DNA of 13,049 bases from contig JAFYAD010000213.1 in assembly GCA_017540915.1 (NCBI GenBank), positions 1 to 13,049 on the forward strand. The letters run 5' to 3'. Positions 1 to 7,770 of this stretch are shown here, one piece after another. A program made the position numbers and the translations under genes. Numbering within the stretch: position 1 is the stretch's first letter; each line of letters begins with the position of its first letter. This DNA comes from Lachnospiraceae bacterium. GTDB lineage: Bacteria > Bacillota_A > Clostridia > Lachnospirales > Lachnospiraceae. The notes under the pieces are model-generated. The model had not been told where the DNA came from and did no database searches. It saw nothing but the letters and a program-made list of their open reading frames with translations.

Positions 1-615
1 ATATATTGCAAATGCCAGATAGAAGAGCCAATTGTCCGAGCTGAGACAGAAATCATAAAATCCGTGCATTATCACCGGGATCAGTAAAGCCTCGAAAAGA
101 TGTTTTTTAGCTTCGGATTTTTGACCTGCACCCTCAGCATATCTGGCGAGTCCGTAGAAAAATCCCATAAAGACTCCGTCTATTGCATGTCCCGGGATAG
201 AGAATATTGCTCTGGCGATGGCGGTACCAATACCGTCACCCACCACGTACAGAATGTTTTCTATAGTGGCAAATCCCAGAGATACCACGACAGCATATAC
301 GACAGCATCGAAGGTGTAGTTAAACTCTTTGTTCTTCCAGGTCACTACCTTTAATACAAAGTATTTTCCCAATTCCTCCACAAGTGCTGTGATGATAAAG
401 TTATCGATCACCAGGTAACTCATTGATAAGGTGTCTTCTATGACAAATCCCAATATCGCGCCCCCCGCCAGCTCCAACACAAGAGTGGGGATGATGGTCA
501 GTCCTCCAAATATAAAGAGCTTGATCAAAAGCCCCAGAGGTTCCTTTTCCACAGTATCATATTTCCATACTGCTACGATCAATAAAATGCTCGGTATAAC
601 AGCTAATGCCATCAT
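1..615 (-). CDS. PrsW-family intramembrane protease (3' end cut by window edge)
   Basis: Reading down from the ATG at 615 gives 205 codons with no stop, so the C-terminus lies beyond the window. The visible protein is a multi-helix membrane protein with the signature blocks of the PrsW family (glutamic-type intramembrane proteases related to CAAX proteases): EELGK at residues 80-84, a FDA...GFATIEN block at 103-120, PGHAIDG at 141-147 and HGFYDF at 184-189. The paired glutamates and the two histidines in membrane segments fit the proposed active site. Bacillus PrsW cleaves the anti-sigma factor RsiW; the substrate here is unknown, and no sigma/anti-sigma pair is visible. The start is a doubled ATG (615 or 612) preceded by AAGGAG seven bases upstream. 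It lies 74 bases after the BMP gene with no evident terminator between, so it is probably the twelfth gene of the operon. Confidence 0.9.
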   Translation of the reverse strand, partial: MMALAVIPSILLIVAVWKYDTVEKEPLGLLIKLFIFGGLTIIPTLVLELAGGAILGFVIEDTLSMSYLVIDNFIITALVEELGKYFVLKVVTWKNKEFNYTFDAVVYAVVVSLGFATIENILYVVGDGIGTAIARAIFSIPGHAIDGVFMGFFYGLARYAEGAGQKSEAKKHLFEALLIPVIMHGFYDFCLSSDNWLFYLAFAIY

Positions 616-689
616 AACTTTTCTCCTTTAAATTGTTTATCCTACATTCCTGTCTGTTCTTTTCACAGCCTGATGCGAACCGTCTTTTC

Positions 690-1883
690 TCAATCCGTCA
701 CCGTGATCACGTTTTCCAAAACATAATGAAACAGCGGATAAGATGTATCCTCATTTTCCACGTAACCGTTTCGAAGATCTATAATATCCGATGGATCTTC
801 CGGATTTACTCCCCTGTAATCACCCTTGAATACAAAATCATCACTTCCGCGCGTAAATCTGTCAATTGCTTTGCCCATGGCTTCTTCGGTTCCCGGCGCC
901 GCAACCTGCTGATTTAAATCCACCATCTCGATCCAGCCTTCCTCAAAGCCTGCAAAAGCATCCGATCCTCTGATCTTTCCTGAGACTTTGGATTCTATGC
1001 TCTTGTTTAAAAATACCGCATCCACTGCAGCCAGTACGTATTTCTCCCAACAGATCCTGGCCGTAACCAGCGATGATCCCGGAGCAACCTCCGACATACT
1101 CTGATTAAATCCCACAAAATATACCTGCCCGGTCTGTGATGACTCCTCGCACGCAATAGCCGGTCCGATAGTGTCCGTATACTGTGATACTACCACACAG
1201 CCATCACCGATAAGCTGCTGTGCGGCGCGTTTTTCCAGCGCGTAGCTGCTCCATGTATGGGTGTATGTAACCTGCATCACTGCCGTAGGCACTACGGAAC
1301 GAACTCCCATGAGGAATGCTGTGTATCCGGAGATGACCTCAGATGTTGGAAATGCAGCCACAAAACCGACTTTTGCATCCTCCTCCGTGATAATGCCTTC
1401 TTTTATCATCTGATCGATCTTCATACCCGCAGCGATTCCGCTGACATAACGTCCCTGATAGGCTTCACCCTTGAAGGTGTGGTAGTTTTCCGGAACATCC
1501 TTACCTCTCATATCCATATATGATGTCTGGCAAAACTGTGTATCCGGGTATTCCGGCGCAAGCTGCATGACCATCTCACTGTATCCGTTAAAAAATATGA
1601 TGTCACAGCCCTGTCCTGCCAGATCCCTGAGAGGCTCCTCCATCTCGTCATCCAGTACGTTACTGCAGGTCAGGATCTCTACCTTATCACCGTATTTTTT
1701 TTCCACGGCATCCCTGGACAGCGAGAAATTATAGGTATATGCTGTGCTCTCATCATTATCATATATAAATCCGATCTTCAGATTTTCACGCTCACCCGTA
1801 ATATTCATAAATTGAAAACAGATTGTGAATACAACCAGTATCGCCAGACAGGTTAGGGCTGTTGTAATATATATACGTTTCAT
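690..1883 (-). CDS. BMP-family substrate-binding protein, membrane-anchored
   Basis: This 397-residue protein has an N-terminal hydrophobic segment (about residues 7-27) followed by an exported domain of the BMP/PnrA/Med type (periplasmic binding fold). Family-like blocks are GFIYDND near residue 38, the 'GQGCDIIFFNGYSEM' stretch, 'YPDTQF', 'GRYVSGIAAGM', 'VGFVAAFPTSEVISGYTAFLMGVR', and the W...E pair in 'HTWSSYALEKRAAQQLI'. Characterised BMP proteins bind nucleosides and deliver them to ABC importers, but no ATPase or permease gene is in this window. The Cys near residue 22 is not in a good lipobox, so I read the N-terminus as a signal anchor rather than a lipoprotein signal. The ATG overlaps the stop of the large HD-GYP gene by four bases (ATGA), and its AGGAGG site lies inside that gene's Glu-rich tail. 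This suggests translational coupling and a ligand-presenting role for that receptor (inference). Confidence 0.88.
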   Translation of the reverse strand: MKRIYITTALTCLAILVVFTICFQFMNITGERENLKIGFIYDNDESTAYTYNFSLSRDAVEKKYGDKVEILTCSNVLDDEMEEPLRDLAGQGCDIIFFNGYSEMVMQLAPEYPDTQFCQTSYMDMRGKDVPENYHTFKGEAYQGRYVSGIAAGMKIDQMIKEGIITEEDAKVGFVAAFPTSEVISGYTAFLMGVRSVVPTAVMQVTYTHTWSSYALEKRAAQQLIGDGCVVVSQYTDTIGPAIACEESSQTGQVYFVGFNQSMSEVAPGSSLVTARICWEKYVLAAVDAVFLNKSIESKVSGKIRGSDAFAGFEEGWIEMVDLNQQVAAPGTEEAMGKAIDRFTRGSDDFVFKGDYRGVNPEDPSDIIDLRNGYVENEDTSYPLFHYVLENVITVTD

Positions 1884-4800
1884 GACCCGGCTTCCTCCTC
1901 TTCTGTCTTATTCTCTGCTGTCTTACTCTCTGTTGTATTATTCTCTTCTGTCTTACTCTCTGCTGTGGCTTTCATCTCATCAGTCTGGATTTTTTTATCT
2001 TCCTCCATACGCCGTTTAAGCTCTGCCTGAGCAGCCTCGTCCGCATGGATTATCTCGGCACGCCTGTTGGCATATATTTTATCAAGATCGATCAAACCAT
2101 TATCCACGAGACGCAAAAAAGCATCCAGTGCATCAGGATCAAATTGTGTGCCGCGCCCGCGCTTCATTTCGTTCATCACATAATCCGTGTCCATGGAGCC
2201 ACGGTAAACACGGTTGCTGGTCATGGCATCAAAGGTGTCTGCTACGGCTATGATACGGGCAAATAACGGTATATCCTCGCCCTTTAATCCATCGGGATAG
2301 CCCTTGCCATCGTATCTTTCATGGTGATATCTGGTACCGTCCTCAACGTGCTCCACCAGAGTGAAATCCTTTAATATCTCTGCACCGCTGATAACGTGGG
2401 ATTTCATCTTGGCGTATTCCTCATCCGTCAGTCTGCCTACTTTATTGAGTACACTATCCGGTATGGCTATCTTTCCGATATCGTGAAGCTGCGCGGCTTT
2501 TCGAAGATTCGACAGCATCTTCTTTCTCTGCCACCACTTAAAGCAGTTCATCTCACGGGCTATCATCTCAGAATATTCCGCAACACGGGTAGAATGCTGA
2601 TGGGTACGCACATCCTTGGCATCGACGGCGTTTGCTATAGCCATAACCGTCTCATTTGCCATATTCAATTTAATCTGCTGCTGGTTTAACTGCCTCTGCA
2701 CTACAAGCCATGTAAACCATATGATGAACAGCGAGAAGATCACCAGCATATACAATACAAACCCCGGCTGTTCGTATATCTCACCCTCCTTGATCAGCTC
2801 AAATGTACGCTCCTCCAGAACGCGGTCTCCCGCACTGTCGAAAATTGCAAGGTGAAAGGTATATTCTCCTGCGGGCAGATTTACATAGAAAATATTACCA
2901 AGACTGTTTTGAGGCACGATCATCCACTGTGTATCATAACCCTCCAGATAATATCCCACGTTCGGATCCTGTATGGTGTAATTTAGTATCTCAGGGCTTA
3001 ATTCAATACGGTTAACGCCCTGCCCTACCGTGATGACTCCGGTGCGGTCAAGGGGCTGTTTAACACCGTCCAGGTGTATTGCCGCCAGCTGCATTCTGTA
3101 GGAGTGAACATCACTGTTATATTTTTCAACGTCTATAACGTAAACACCCGTATCACACGGAAGAAACAATTCACCGTTTCCGTTATAGTAATTCCATGAA
3201 TTTGCGGTCAGTGATGTTCCGAGTCCGCGCCTCGCATCTAAAAGCTCCCAGGCGATCTCCCCGCCCATGACCAGTTCATCCCGCTCCACAACGTAGATTC
3301 CCGCACTGGACATTACAAAGAGGGTGTCTTCATCCTTTACCCATATATCATAATTGTTGAAATACGGAAATTTGCTGAGCTTTCGGATGGTGCCGTCAGG
3401 TTCCAGATAACACAGGCTGTTACTGGTGACCAGAAATACTCCTTCTGATTTGGGATCCTTTATGGTACGCAGGATGACGCCGCTGGAAAGTCCGTCATCC
3501 CTGGTCAGCATGTCGATAACCTCGCCGTCTTTTAATACTGCGATCCCGTCACCGTCTGTTCCTGCCAGTATCGTGCCGTCGCTTCTCTCTGTGAGGGTCA
3601 GGATCATTGAATTTATCAGACCATCCTCATAGCCGATGGTCTTCTGTATTTTATGGTCTTTGATGTAGCTTATACCCGTATCTCCTGCCGCTAATATGGT
3701 CCCGTCCGTCAGACCTGTGACTACTCGCGCACGGTTTCCGAAGCTGCCGTTATCACCGTTATATGCCCAGGACTCGCCATCAGATGCGTACTCCATCAAT
3801 CCGCTGCCATAGGTGCAAACCCACAGGTGATCGTCTCCGTCCACATACATACAGCGGATTCTCTTGTCTGCCAAAGCCTCTGTCAGGTCATTCCGGATCT
3901 GATGACGACAGCTCTTATCCACCACATCAAGTCCCTTATCGGTACCTATGTAGTAGTCGCCCTGCCATGACACAATGGTATTTACAACCCGACGGTCCAT
4001 TCCAATGGATCCGTAAACATCCTTGAAGGGCGATTTTGCCAGGCGCAACAACCCCAGTCTTGAGGATGTAAACCACAGATTTCCCTGATAGTCATACAAC
4101 ATATTATCGATGGAATTATTAAAATCATTGGTGTTCAAACGGTGGTAGCCGTTTCCGTCCATGTAAGATATACCGCTGTCTGTAGATATGAACAGGGTTC
4201 CGTCGCTGATATAGTTCAGATTATTGATGCAGCTGACATCCCTGCATACCATGGTCTTCAGCTGGGTAAAATCATCCCGTGAAACATCAAAATAATAGAT
4301 ATGATTTATATTTGTACCCACCATCAGGGTTCCGTCGGGAGCAAATGCGCAACAGTTAAAAACCTCCTGCTCGTCCGGCAGTTTCAGAGTGCTCAAAAGC
4401 TGTCCGGCCTTCATCAGATGCAGGCTTCCGTCGGATGTTACCGCTACCACATGATCTGACTCATCCGCAGTGATGCTGTCCGTATAATTGACCTCATTCA
4501 GGGTGTTGGCTGCCTTAAGACCATTATTCATCATCAATATCTGCATGCTGGATGTAGTACCGATATAATAGTATCCATCAGTAGCACGAATGATGCTTCG
4601 CACGGAATTTGAGGGCAGACCGCTGGACTGGTCCAGTACATTTACAACCTTTTCACGGATCACAATGGAAAGACCATTGTCATTGGTTCCGATCCACAGA
4701 CGGCCTTCCTCATCCACATAGAGGCAGTTTACGTTTTTGACGGATTCGTATTCGTCTATCCATCTGAATTCCCTGCCGTTATAACGATACAATCCCGCAT

Positions 4801-5560
4801 ATGTACCGATCCACAGGACACCGTCGTTTGTCTGCGCTATATCATTGGCTTCTCCGCAGGGAAGACCGTTGTTATTGCTGTAAACACTCTGTACATAATC
4901 ATTGTAATCAATGGCTCCCGGTAATGAGGCAGCCTGAACATTTACGGCGGACAACACAGAGATTCCGAGAAACAGCGCGATAGCCGATGCCGTTCCCGCT
5001 GCTTTGATCGCTTTCTGTTCTTTTCCGGCTCGTCTTATGAGGATCACAACATAAACTGCCGCTATGGTCAGCATTTTATCCGCAAACTCAATGATCAGCT
5101 GTCCGAGCACGGAACACAGTATTACAGGCCATTCCTTATCATGGAAATAGTTGAACACTCCGTCTCCCCATTTGTTGCCGATATACCCGTTATTCAATAT
5201 CATATTTAATGGTACGGATACGATAAGTGCCGTAAACATCGTAAGAGATGCCGCTTTCATAAAGCCGTAAAACTGATCGAACCACTTTTTACGCACAGCT
5301 ATACCCACTATGATGCCCAGGGCGATATTTGTGATGGAATATGCTGCGGACAGCCTGTTGACCAGACTGTATGCTATATTGCCTGTAAATCCCACCATAG
5401 CGCCGCACACCGGTCCTCCGATGCTGGCGGCAAGTGCCGTGCCAAAGGAATCAAGCCACAGGGGAAGCTCCAGCCATCCCGCCAGCATTTTGCCGCTTAT
5501 GTTCAACCCCACACATAATGTAATAAACAAAACTATCTGCCAGATTTTAGCTTTCTTCAT
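1880..5560 (-). CDS. Multidomain sensor: ECF-S-like membrane domain, Reg_prop/Y_Y_Y propeller, HD-GYP phosphodiesterase
   Basis: The protein has 1226 residues from the ATG at 5560. Residues 1-180 form a multi-helix membrane domain resembling ECF transporter S components (LDSFGTALAASIGGP..GAMVGFTGN). Residues 181-211 look like an internal signal peptide (basic stretch, hydrophobic core, VQA-AS). Residues 235-840 carry beta-propeller repeats of the two-component-regulator type (GVLWIGTYAGLYRYNG, GRLWIGTNDNGLSI). A Y_Y_Y-like domain follows (about 850-915), then a helix (935-955) and an HD-GYP domain. The HD-GYP domain has H989, HDIGK at 1026, HHE at 1079 and GYP at 1087-1089, so it should be a working cyclic-di-GMP phosphodiesterase. 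The tail (about 1195-1226) is acidic and repetitive. Reg_prop/Y_Y_Y architecture is known from hybrid two-component sensors; here the output is HD-GYP instead of a kinase. Inference: an extracellular ligand, perhaps presented by the BMP protein encoded next, controls cyclic-di-GMP breakdown. A 111-base gap precedes it, the longest in the operon. Confidence 0.92.
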   Translation of the reverse strand: MKKAKIWQIVLFITLCVGLNISGKMLAGWLELPLWLDSFGTALAASIGGPVCGAMVGFTGNIAYSLVNRLSAAYSITNIALGIIVGIAVRKKWFDQFYGFMKAASLTMFTALIVSVPLNMILNNGYIGNKWGDGVFNYFHDKEWPVILCSVLGQLIIEFADKMLTIAAVYVVILIRRAGKEQKAIKAAGTASAIALFLGISVLSAVNVQAASLPGAIDYNDYVQSVYSNNNGLPCGEANDIAQTNDGVLWIGTYAGLYRYNGREFRWIDEYESVKNVNCLYVDEEGRLWIGTNDNGLSIVIREKVVNVLDQSSGLPSNSVRSIIRATDGYYYIGTTSSMQILMMNNGLKAANTLNEVNYTDSITADESDHVVAVTSDGSLHLMKAGQLLSTLKLPDEQEVFNCCAFAPDGTLMVGTNINHIYYFDVSRDDFTQLKTMVCRDVSCINNLNYISDGTLFISTDSGISYMDGNGYHRLNTNDFNNSIDNMLYDYQGNLWFTSSRLGLLRLAKSPFKDVYGSIGMDRRVVNTIVSWQGDYYIGTDKGLDVVDKSCRHQIRNDLTEALADKRIRCMYVDGDDHLWVCTYGSGLMEYASDGESWAYNGDNGSFGNRARVVTGLTDGTILAAGDTGISYIKDHKIQKTIGYEDGLINSMILTLTERSDGTILAGTDGDGIAVLKDGEVIDMLTRDDGLSSGVILRTIKDPKSEGVFLVTSNSLCYLEPDGTIRKLSKFPYFNNYDIWVKDEDTLFVMSSAGIYVVERDELVMGGEIAWELLDARRGLGTSLTANSWNYYNGNGELFLPCDTGVYVIDVEKYNSDVHSYRMQLAAIHLDGVKQPLDRTGVITVGQGVNRIELSPEILNYTIQDPNVGYYLEGYDTQWMIVPQNSLGNIFYVNLPAGEYTFHLAIFDSAGDRVLEERTFELIKEGEIYEQPGFVLYMLVIFSLFIIWFTWLVVQRQLNQQQIKLNMANETVMAIANAVDAKDVRTHQHSTRVAEYSEMIAREMNCFKWWQRKKMLSNLRKAAQLHDIGKIAIPDSVLNKVGRLTDEEYAKMKSHVISGAEILKDFTLVEHVEDGTRYHHERYDGKGYPDGLKGEDIPLFARIIAVADTFDAMTSNRVYRGSMDTDYVMNEMKRGRGTQFDPDALDAFLRLVDNGLIDLDKIYANRRAEIIHADEAAQAELKRRMEEDKKIQTDEMKATAESKTEENNTTESKTAENKTEEEEAGS
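1904..1963 (-). repeat. Four tandem 15-bp units in the receptor's C-terminal tail
   Basis: Four head-to-tail 15-base units (1904-1918, 1919-1933, 1934-1948, 1949-1963) differ by a few bases each. On the coding strand they read AESKT, EENNT, TESKT and AENKT, giving an acidic, disordered-looking tail after the HD-GYP domain. Each unit is five codons, so copy-number changes would keep the frame. A more degenerate unit (EMKAT) sits just upstream. Confidence 0.9.
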
Positions 5561-5671
5561 CAGTTTATGCTCCTCCAAGCTACACTTCGTATCAGCCTTT
5601 TATTATCAGACATTTTTCCCCTTCAAAGGGAAAGCCGTTTTTATTCATGAATCATCATGTTTCCATTCTCA
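5561..5671 (-). other. 111-base gap before the propeller HD-GYP gene, with an imperfect hairpin
   Basis: This is the longest gap inside the operon. It holds a hairpin with 6-bp arms (TTTCCC at 5615-5620 with GGGAAA at 5628-5633) around a 7-base loop, and on the minus strand no T-tract follows it. A GATAAT hexamer (5602-5607) could be a -10 box, but I see no good -35 at 16-18 bases. The gap could hold a processing site or a weak internal promoter; neither is established. Confidence 0.35.
5570..5576 (-). promoter_or_regulatory. Ribosome binding site that fixes the propeller HD-GYP start
   Basis: GGAGGAG lies about nine bases upstream of the ATG at 5560. A longer reading from a TTG at 5578 would put the start codon immediately before, and in contact with, this same site with nothing suitable upstream of it. 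The ATG is therefore preferred. Confidence 0.8.
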
Positions 5672-6709
5672 TCACGGAAACATACTTCGCATTACGTATA
5701 ATATCTCTTCCTTATGTTCTTCTGAGCCTCCGGTAACCGGATAAACATACAATAAAGCCTGTACTCCCTCATCCGTGTTATCCCTCGGCAGAAAGATGAA
5801 TTCAACCCTGTGTTTGCTGAAATCATTATTGTTTTCATCGGTAAAGCTGCCGGTATAATAACTCAGCTTTCCGTAATCCGCCTGCACGTCACGCCTTACC
5901 ATATCGCGCTCAAACCACTGTGACAGGATCGGTCCCCTGATGATGACGGAACCCATAATGTTTTTGACAATAGCGTCACAGAACTCTTTCGTCTTGTCCT
6001 TGTCAGAAGCTTCCTCCAGATGTTCATTTCCGACGTAGAATATAAATAAGCTCTCCGGTGCACCGGATCTGTCGAGCTCATTCAGTCTGTACTGGTAACC
6101 TTCCACGTTGGGAAGCTCCTCCTCTACCGTCTTCCACGCTGCGGGGATCTCGTAATGCATCACACCGCCCAGACTCCGGTTATATGTCTCGTTGGCGCGG
6201 AATTCCCTGCCGCCCTTCAATGTCCATGTGTATTCATAAGGCTTACCGTCTGCCTCAAAGACATACTCTGCAGCAAGGGTTATACCCTTTGATGATGTCT
6301 GCACCTGCCCCAGCACCTTGAAAAGCTTGTCCGAACTGCCTGTCTCATCAAACTCGGTGTGCGCCACCATGCTGTAAATACCTACGGTTAATGTACATGT
6401 TATACCTGTATCACCATCTTCCTCCGGTAACAGCGTAAATGAAAAGCCGTCCGCAGAAACATTTTTTATGCGCCCGATCACGGCATAGTTTTTCCCGTTA
6501 AAAGCATCGGGATTCCCCACCACCGATCCTGCCGAAACATTGGAATATACCACTGTCTTATCGGCATCAATGGAAACTCCCGTATCTGCCAATGCCACAT
6601 GAGTACCGGTGACCAGAAATGCCAGTACCACCAGCGCGCTGACGATCCTTCTGAGCTTAATATCCTTAATAATCCGTTTTGAATTCGTAATAATATTTTT
6701 CATGGTCAT
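5672..6709 (-). CDS. Secreted protein of unknown function
   Basis: I do not recognise the family. From the ATG at 6709 the protein has 345 residues: a basic region, a hydrophobic core at about 22-38, and a likely signal peptidase I site (ALA-DT) after residue 41. The mature part has two apparent segments. The first (about 45-160) is beta-rich, with a 'GKNYAVIGRIKNVSADGFSFTL' stretch that recalls OB-like folds. The second, from 'HYEIPAAWKTVEEE' to the end, resembles the 'IPxxW' opening of small PsbP/DcrB-type domains. Both fold guesses are weak. The start is uncertain. An upstream doubled ATG at 6757/6754 overlaps the previous stop (ATGATGA), which would allow coupled translation but gives an unusually long 37-residue n-region containing Cys. 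The ATG at 6703 is also possible. An AAAGG lies just upstream of 6709. Its position between an exported protein and the receptor suggests an envelope role. Confidence 0.8.
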   Translation of the reverse strand: MTMKNIITNSKRIIKDIKLRRIVSALVVLAFLVTGTHVALADTGVSIDADKTVVYSNVSAGSVVGNPDAFNGKNYAVIGRIKNVSADGFSFTLLPEEDGDTGITCTLTVGIYSMVAHTEFDETGSSDKLFKVLGQVQTSSKGITLAAEYVFEADGKPYEYTWTLKGGREFRANETYNRSLGGVMHYEIPAAWKTVEEELPNVEGYQYRLNELDRSGAPESLFIFYVGNEHLEEASDKDKTKEFCDAIVKNIMGSVIIRGPILSQWFERDMVRRDVQADYGKLSYYTGSFTDENNNDFSKHRVEFIFLPRDNTDEGVQALLYVYPVTGGSEEHKEEILYVMRSMFP

Positions 6710-6753
6710 ATTGCCTTTATGTATAAACGGTAAACAGTCAAAAGGTGTTTTCA

Positions 6754-7278
6754 TCATCTGAAAGAGGATTCAAACCTGATACGGCTGTCATCAGCATATT
6801 TTTCAATACATTTAATGACATACTGCTCCGTATAGTATTCACCGTATTCGTCCCTTATGACAAAAACATCATTCTGTGACACATCCTTGTAGTCCTTCAT
6901 TGCATTAGAAAGCGCCTCTTCAAAACTCAGCGGATTTCCGTTTGCATCTACTTCTGTGGCATTCATGCTCACGAGCCGCTCCTCTTCCGTTCCGTCATGT
7001 CCCGTATATATGTATCTTTTACTTAAAAAGCTCACCCGGTCATATTCGATGTAGATGCCCCAGCTGCGGACCGCATCTTCCTCCGTTGTATCCACAGCAG
7101 GAGTTTCATCCTCATTATCCTCCGGGTACAGTATTTCCCTGTTCACAAGCTGCTCATTCAGGTCTATCAGGGGTTTTCCGTTATCCGTGATCACCTTAAC
7201 CTTGCGAAAAGCAAAACCTGTAACGCACAATATGCATATCATCAAAAACAGGAGCAAGTGTTTGTTACGTTTCATCAT
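6754..7278 (-). CDS. Membrane-anchored exported protein of unknown function
   Basis: I do not recognise the family. From the doubled ATG at 7278/7275 it has 174 or 173 residues: a basic start (MKRNKH), a hydrophobic segment at about 8-24, then a hydrophilic, acidic exported domain. An Asp/Glu-rich linker (EDNEDETPAVDTTEED) is followed by a compact region with many aromatic residues (SWGIYIEYDRVSF, YGEYYTEQYVIKCIEKY). There is no lipobox, so it is a signal anchor or a cleaved signal peptide. A longer reading from an ATG at 7314 would add MFWKNIIFCGIW and overlap the previous gene by 50 bases. The shorter start overlaps it by only 14 bases and gives a conventional export signal. It sits between the ExbD-like genes and the secreted protein, so an envelope complex is plausible but unproven. 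Confidence 0.75.
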   Translation of the reverse strand: MMKRNKHLLLFLMICILCVTGFAFRKVKVITDNGKPLIDLNEQLVNREILYPEDNEDETPAVDTTEEDAVRSWGIYIEYDRVSFLSKRYIYTGHDGTEEERLVSMNATEVDANGNPLSFEEALSNAMKDYKDVSQNDVFVIRDEYGEYYTEQYVIKCIEKYADDSRIRFESSFR

Positions 7279-7747
7279 CCAAATCCCACAAAATATTATG
7301 TTCTTCCAAAACATCCATCACCTGATGCATGACCGATGATACAGCAAAATCATCCACCAGTTTCACCCTTTCGGTACCGGGATAATTTGAGAGATACTCA
7401 TCCAGAGCCTGCACGTCCGCTGCCACAACACCGTTTATGGTGATGGACTTGCCGCTCACCTTTATCGAAACACCCTCGCCCTCATCGACGGATGGCGCTT
7501 CCGGAAGATTCGCACTATCGAGCGTCGGCGAATCTATCAGCTCCCGCACAAGTCCCATCCCACCATGTTCTCCGAACAGCAGAAAAGCAGATATCAGCAT
7601 GAAGGCGACAGGCACCAACAGAACCAACGCCCTTATCCTCTTTGCTCTGCTGTCGGTTGACGGTTTTTTTATATATATGTATATGAGAAAGATAATGAGC
7701 AGTACCGACAGTATCAGTACAACCCACCTGAGACTTATCCCGTGCAT
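7265..7747 (-). CDS. Two-helix protein with an ExbD-like extracellular domain
   Basis: This 160-residue protein has two membrane segments (about 8-27 and 38-60) with a short basic loop between them, an acidic linker, and a C-terminal domain (about 92-160). That domain shows the beta/alpha order of the ExbD/TolR periplasmic domain: strands 'SIKVSGKSITINGVV', a helix with 'ADVQALDEYLSN', the strand 'ERVKLVDDFA', a helix 'SVMHQVMDVLEEHNI' and a short final strand. In ExbD the matching last part is a strand ending near an Asp, then a helix and a Gly-Ile turn. The conserved ExbD transmembrane Asp is absent, so it should not conduct protons itself. It begins 23 bases after the true ExbD homologue, with AGAGG before the ATG at 7747. 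The likely role is accessory partner of the channel complex. The ExbD resemblance is from pattern reading only. Confidence 0.78.
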   Translation of the reverse strand: MHGISLRWVVLILSVLLIIFLIYIYIKKPSTDSRAKRIRALVLLVPVAFMLISAFLLFGEHGGMGLVRELIDSPTLDSANLPEAPSVDEGEGVSIKVSGKSITINGVVAADVQALDEYLSNYPGTERVKLVDDFAVSSVMHQVMDVLEEHNILWDLDDET

Positions 7748-7770
7748 ATACCTGTCCTCTTAATACCAGA

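Noticed and set aside
5596..5630. Internal promoter upstream of the propeller receptor (GATAAT at 5602-5607)
   Set aside because: No acceptable -35 box lies 16-18 bases upstream; TTGAAG is only 13 bases away.
5615..5633. Hairpin as an intrinsic terminator between the secreted protein and the propeller receptor
   Set aside because: No T-tract follows the stem on the minus strand, and the pairing is short with a 7-base loop.
5310..5744. Plus-strand open frame of 144 codons
   Set aside because: It is antisense to the membrane domain of the propeller receptor, has no ribosome binding site, and its composition is that of a shadow frame.
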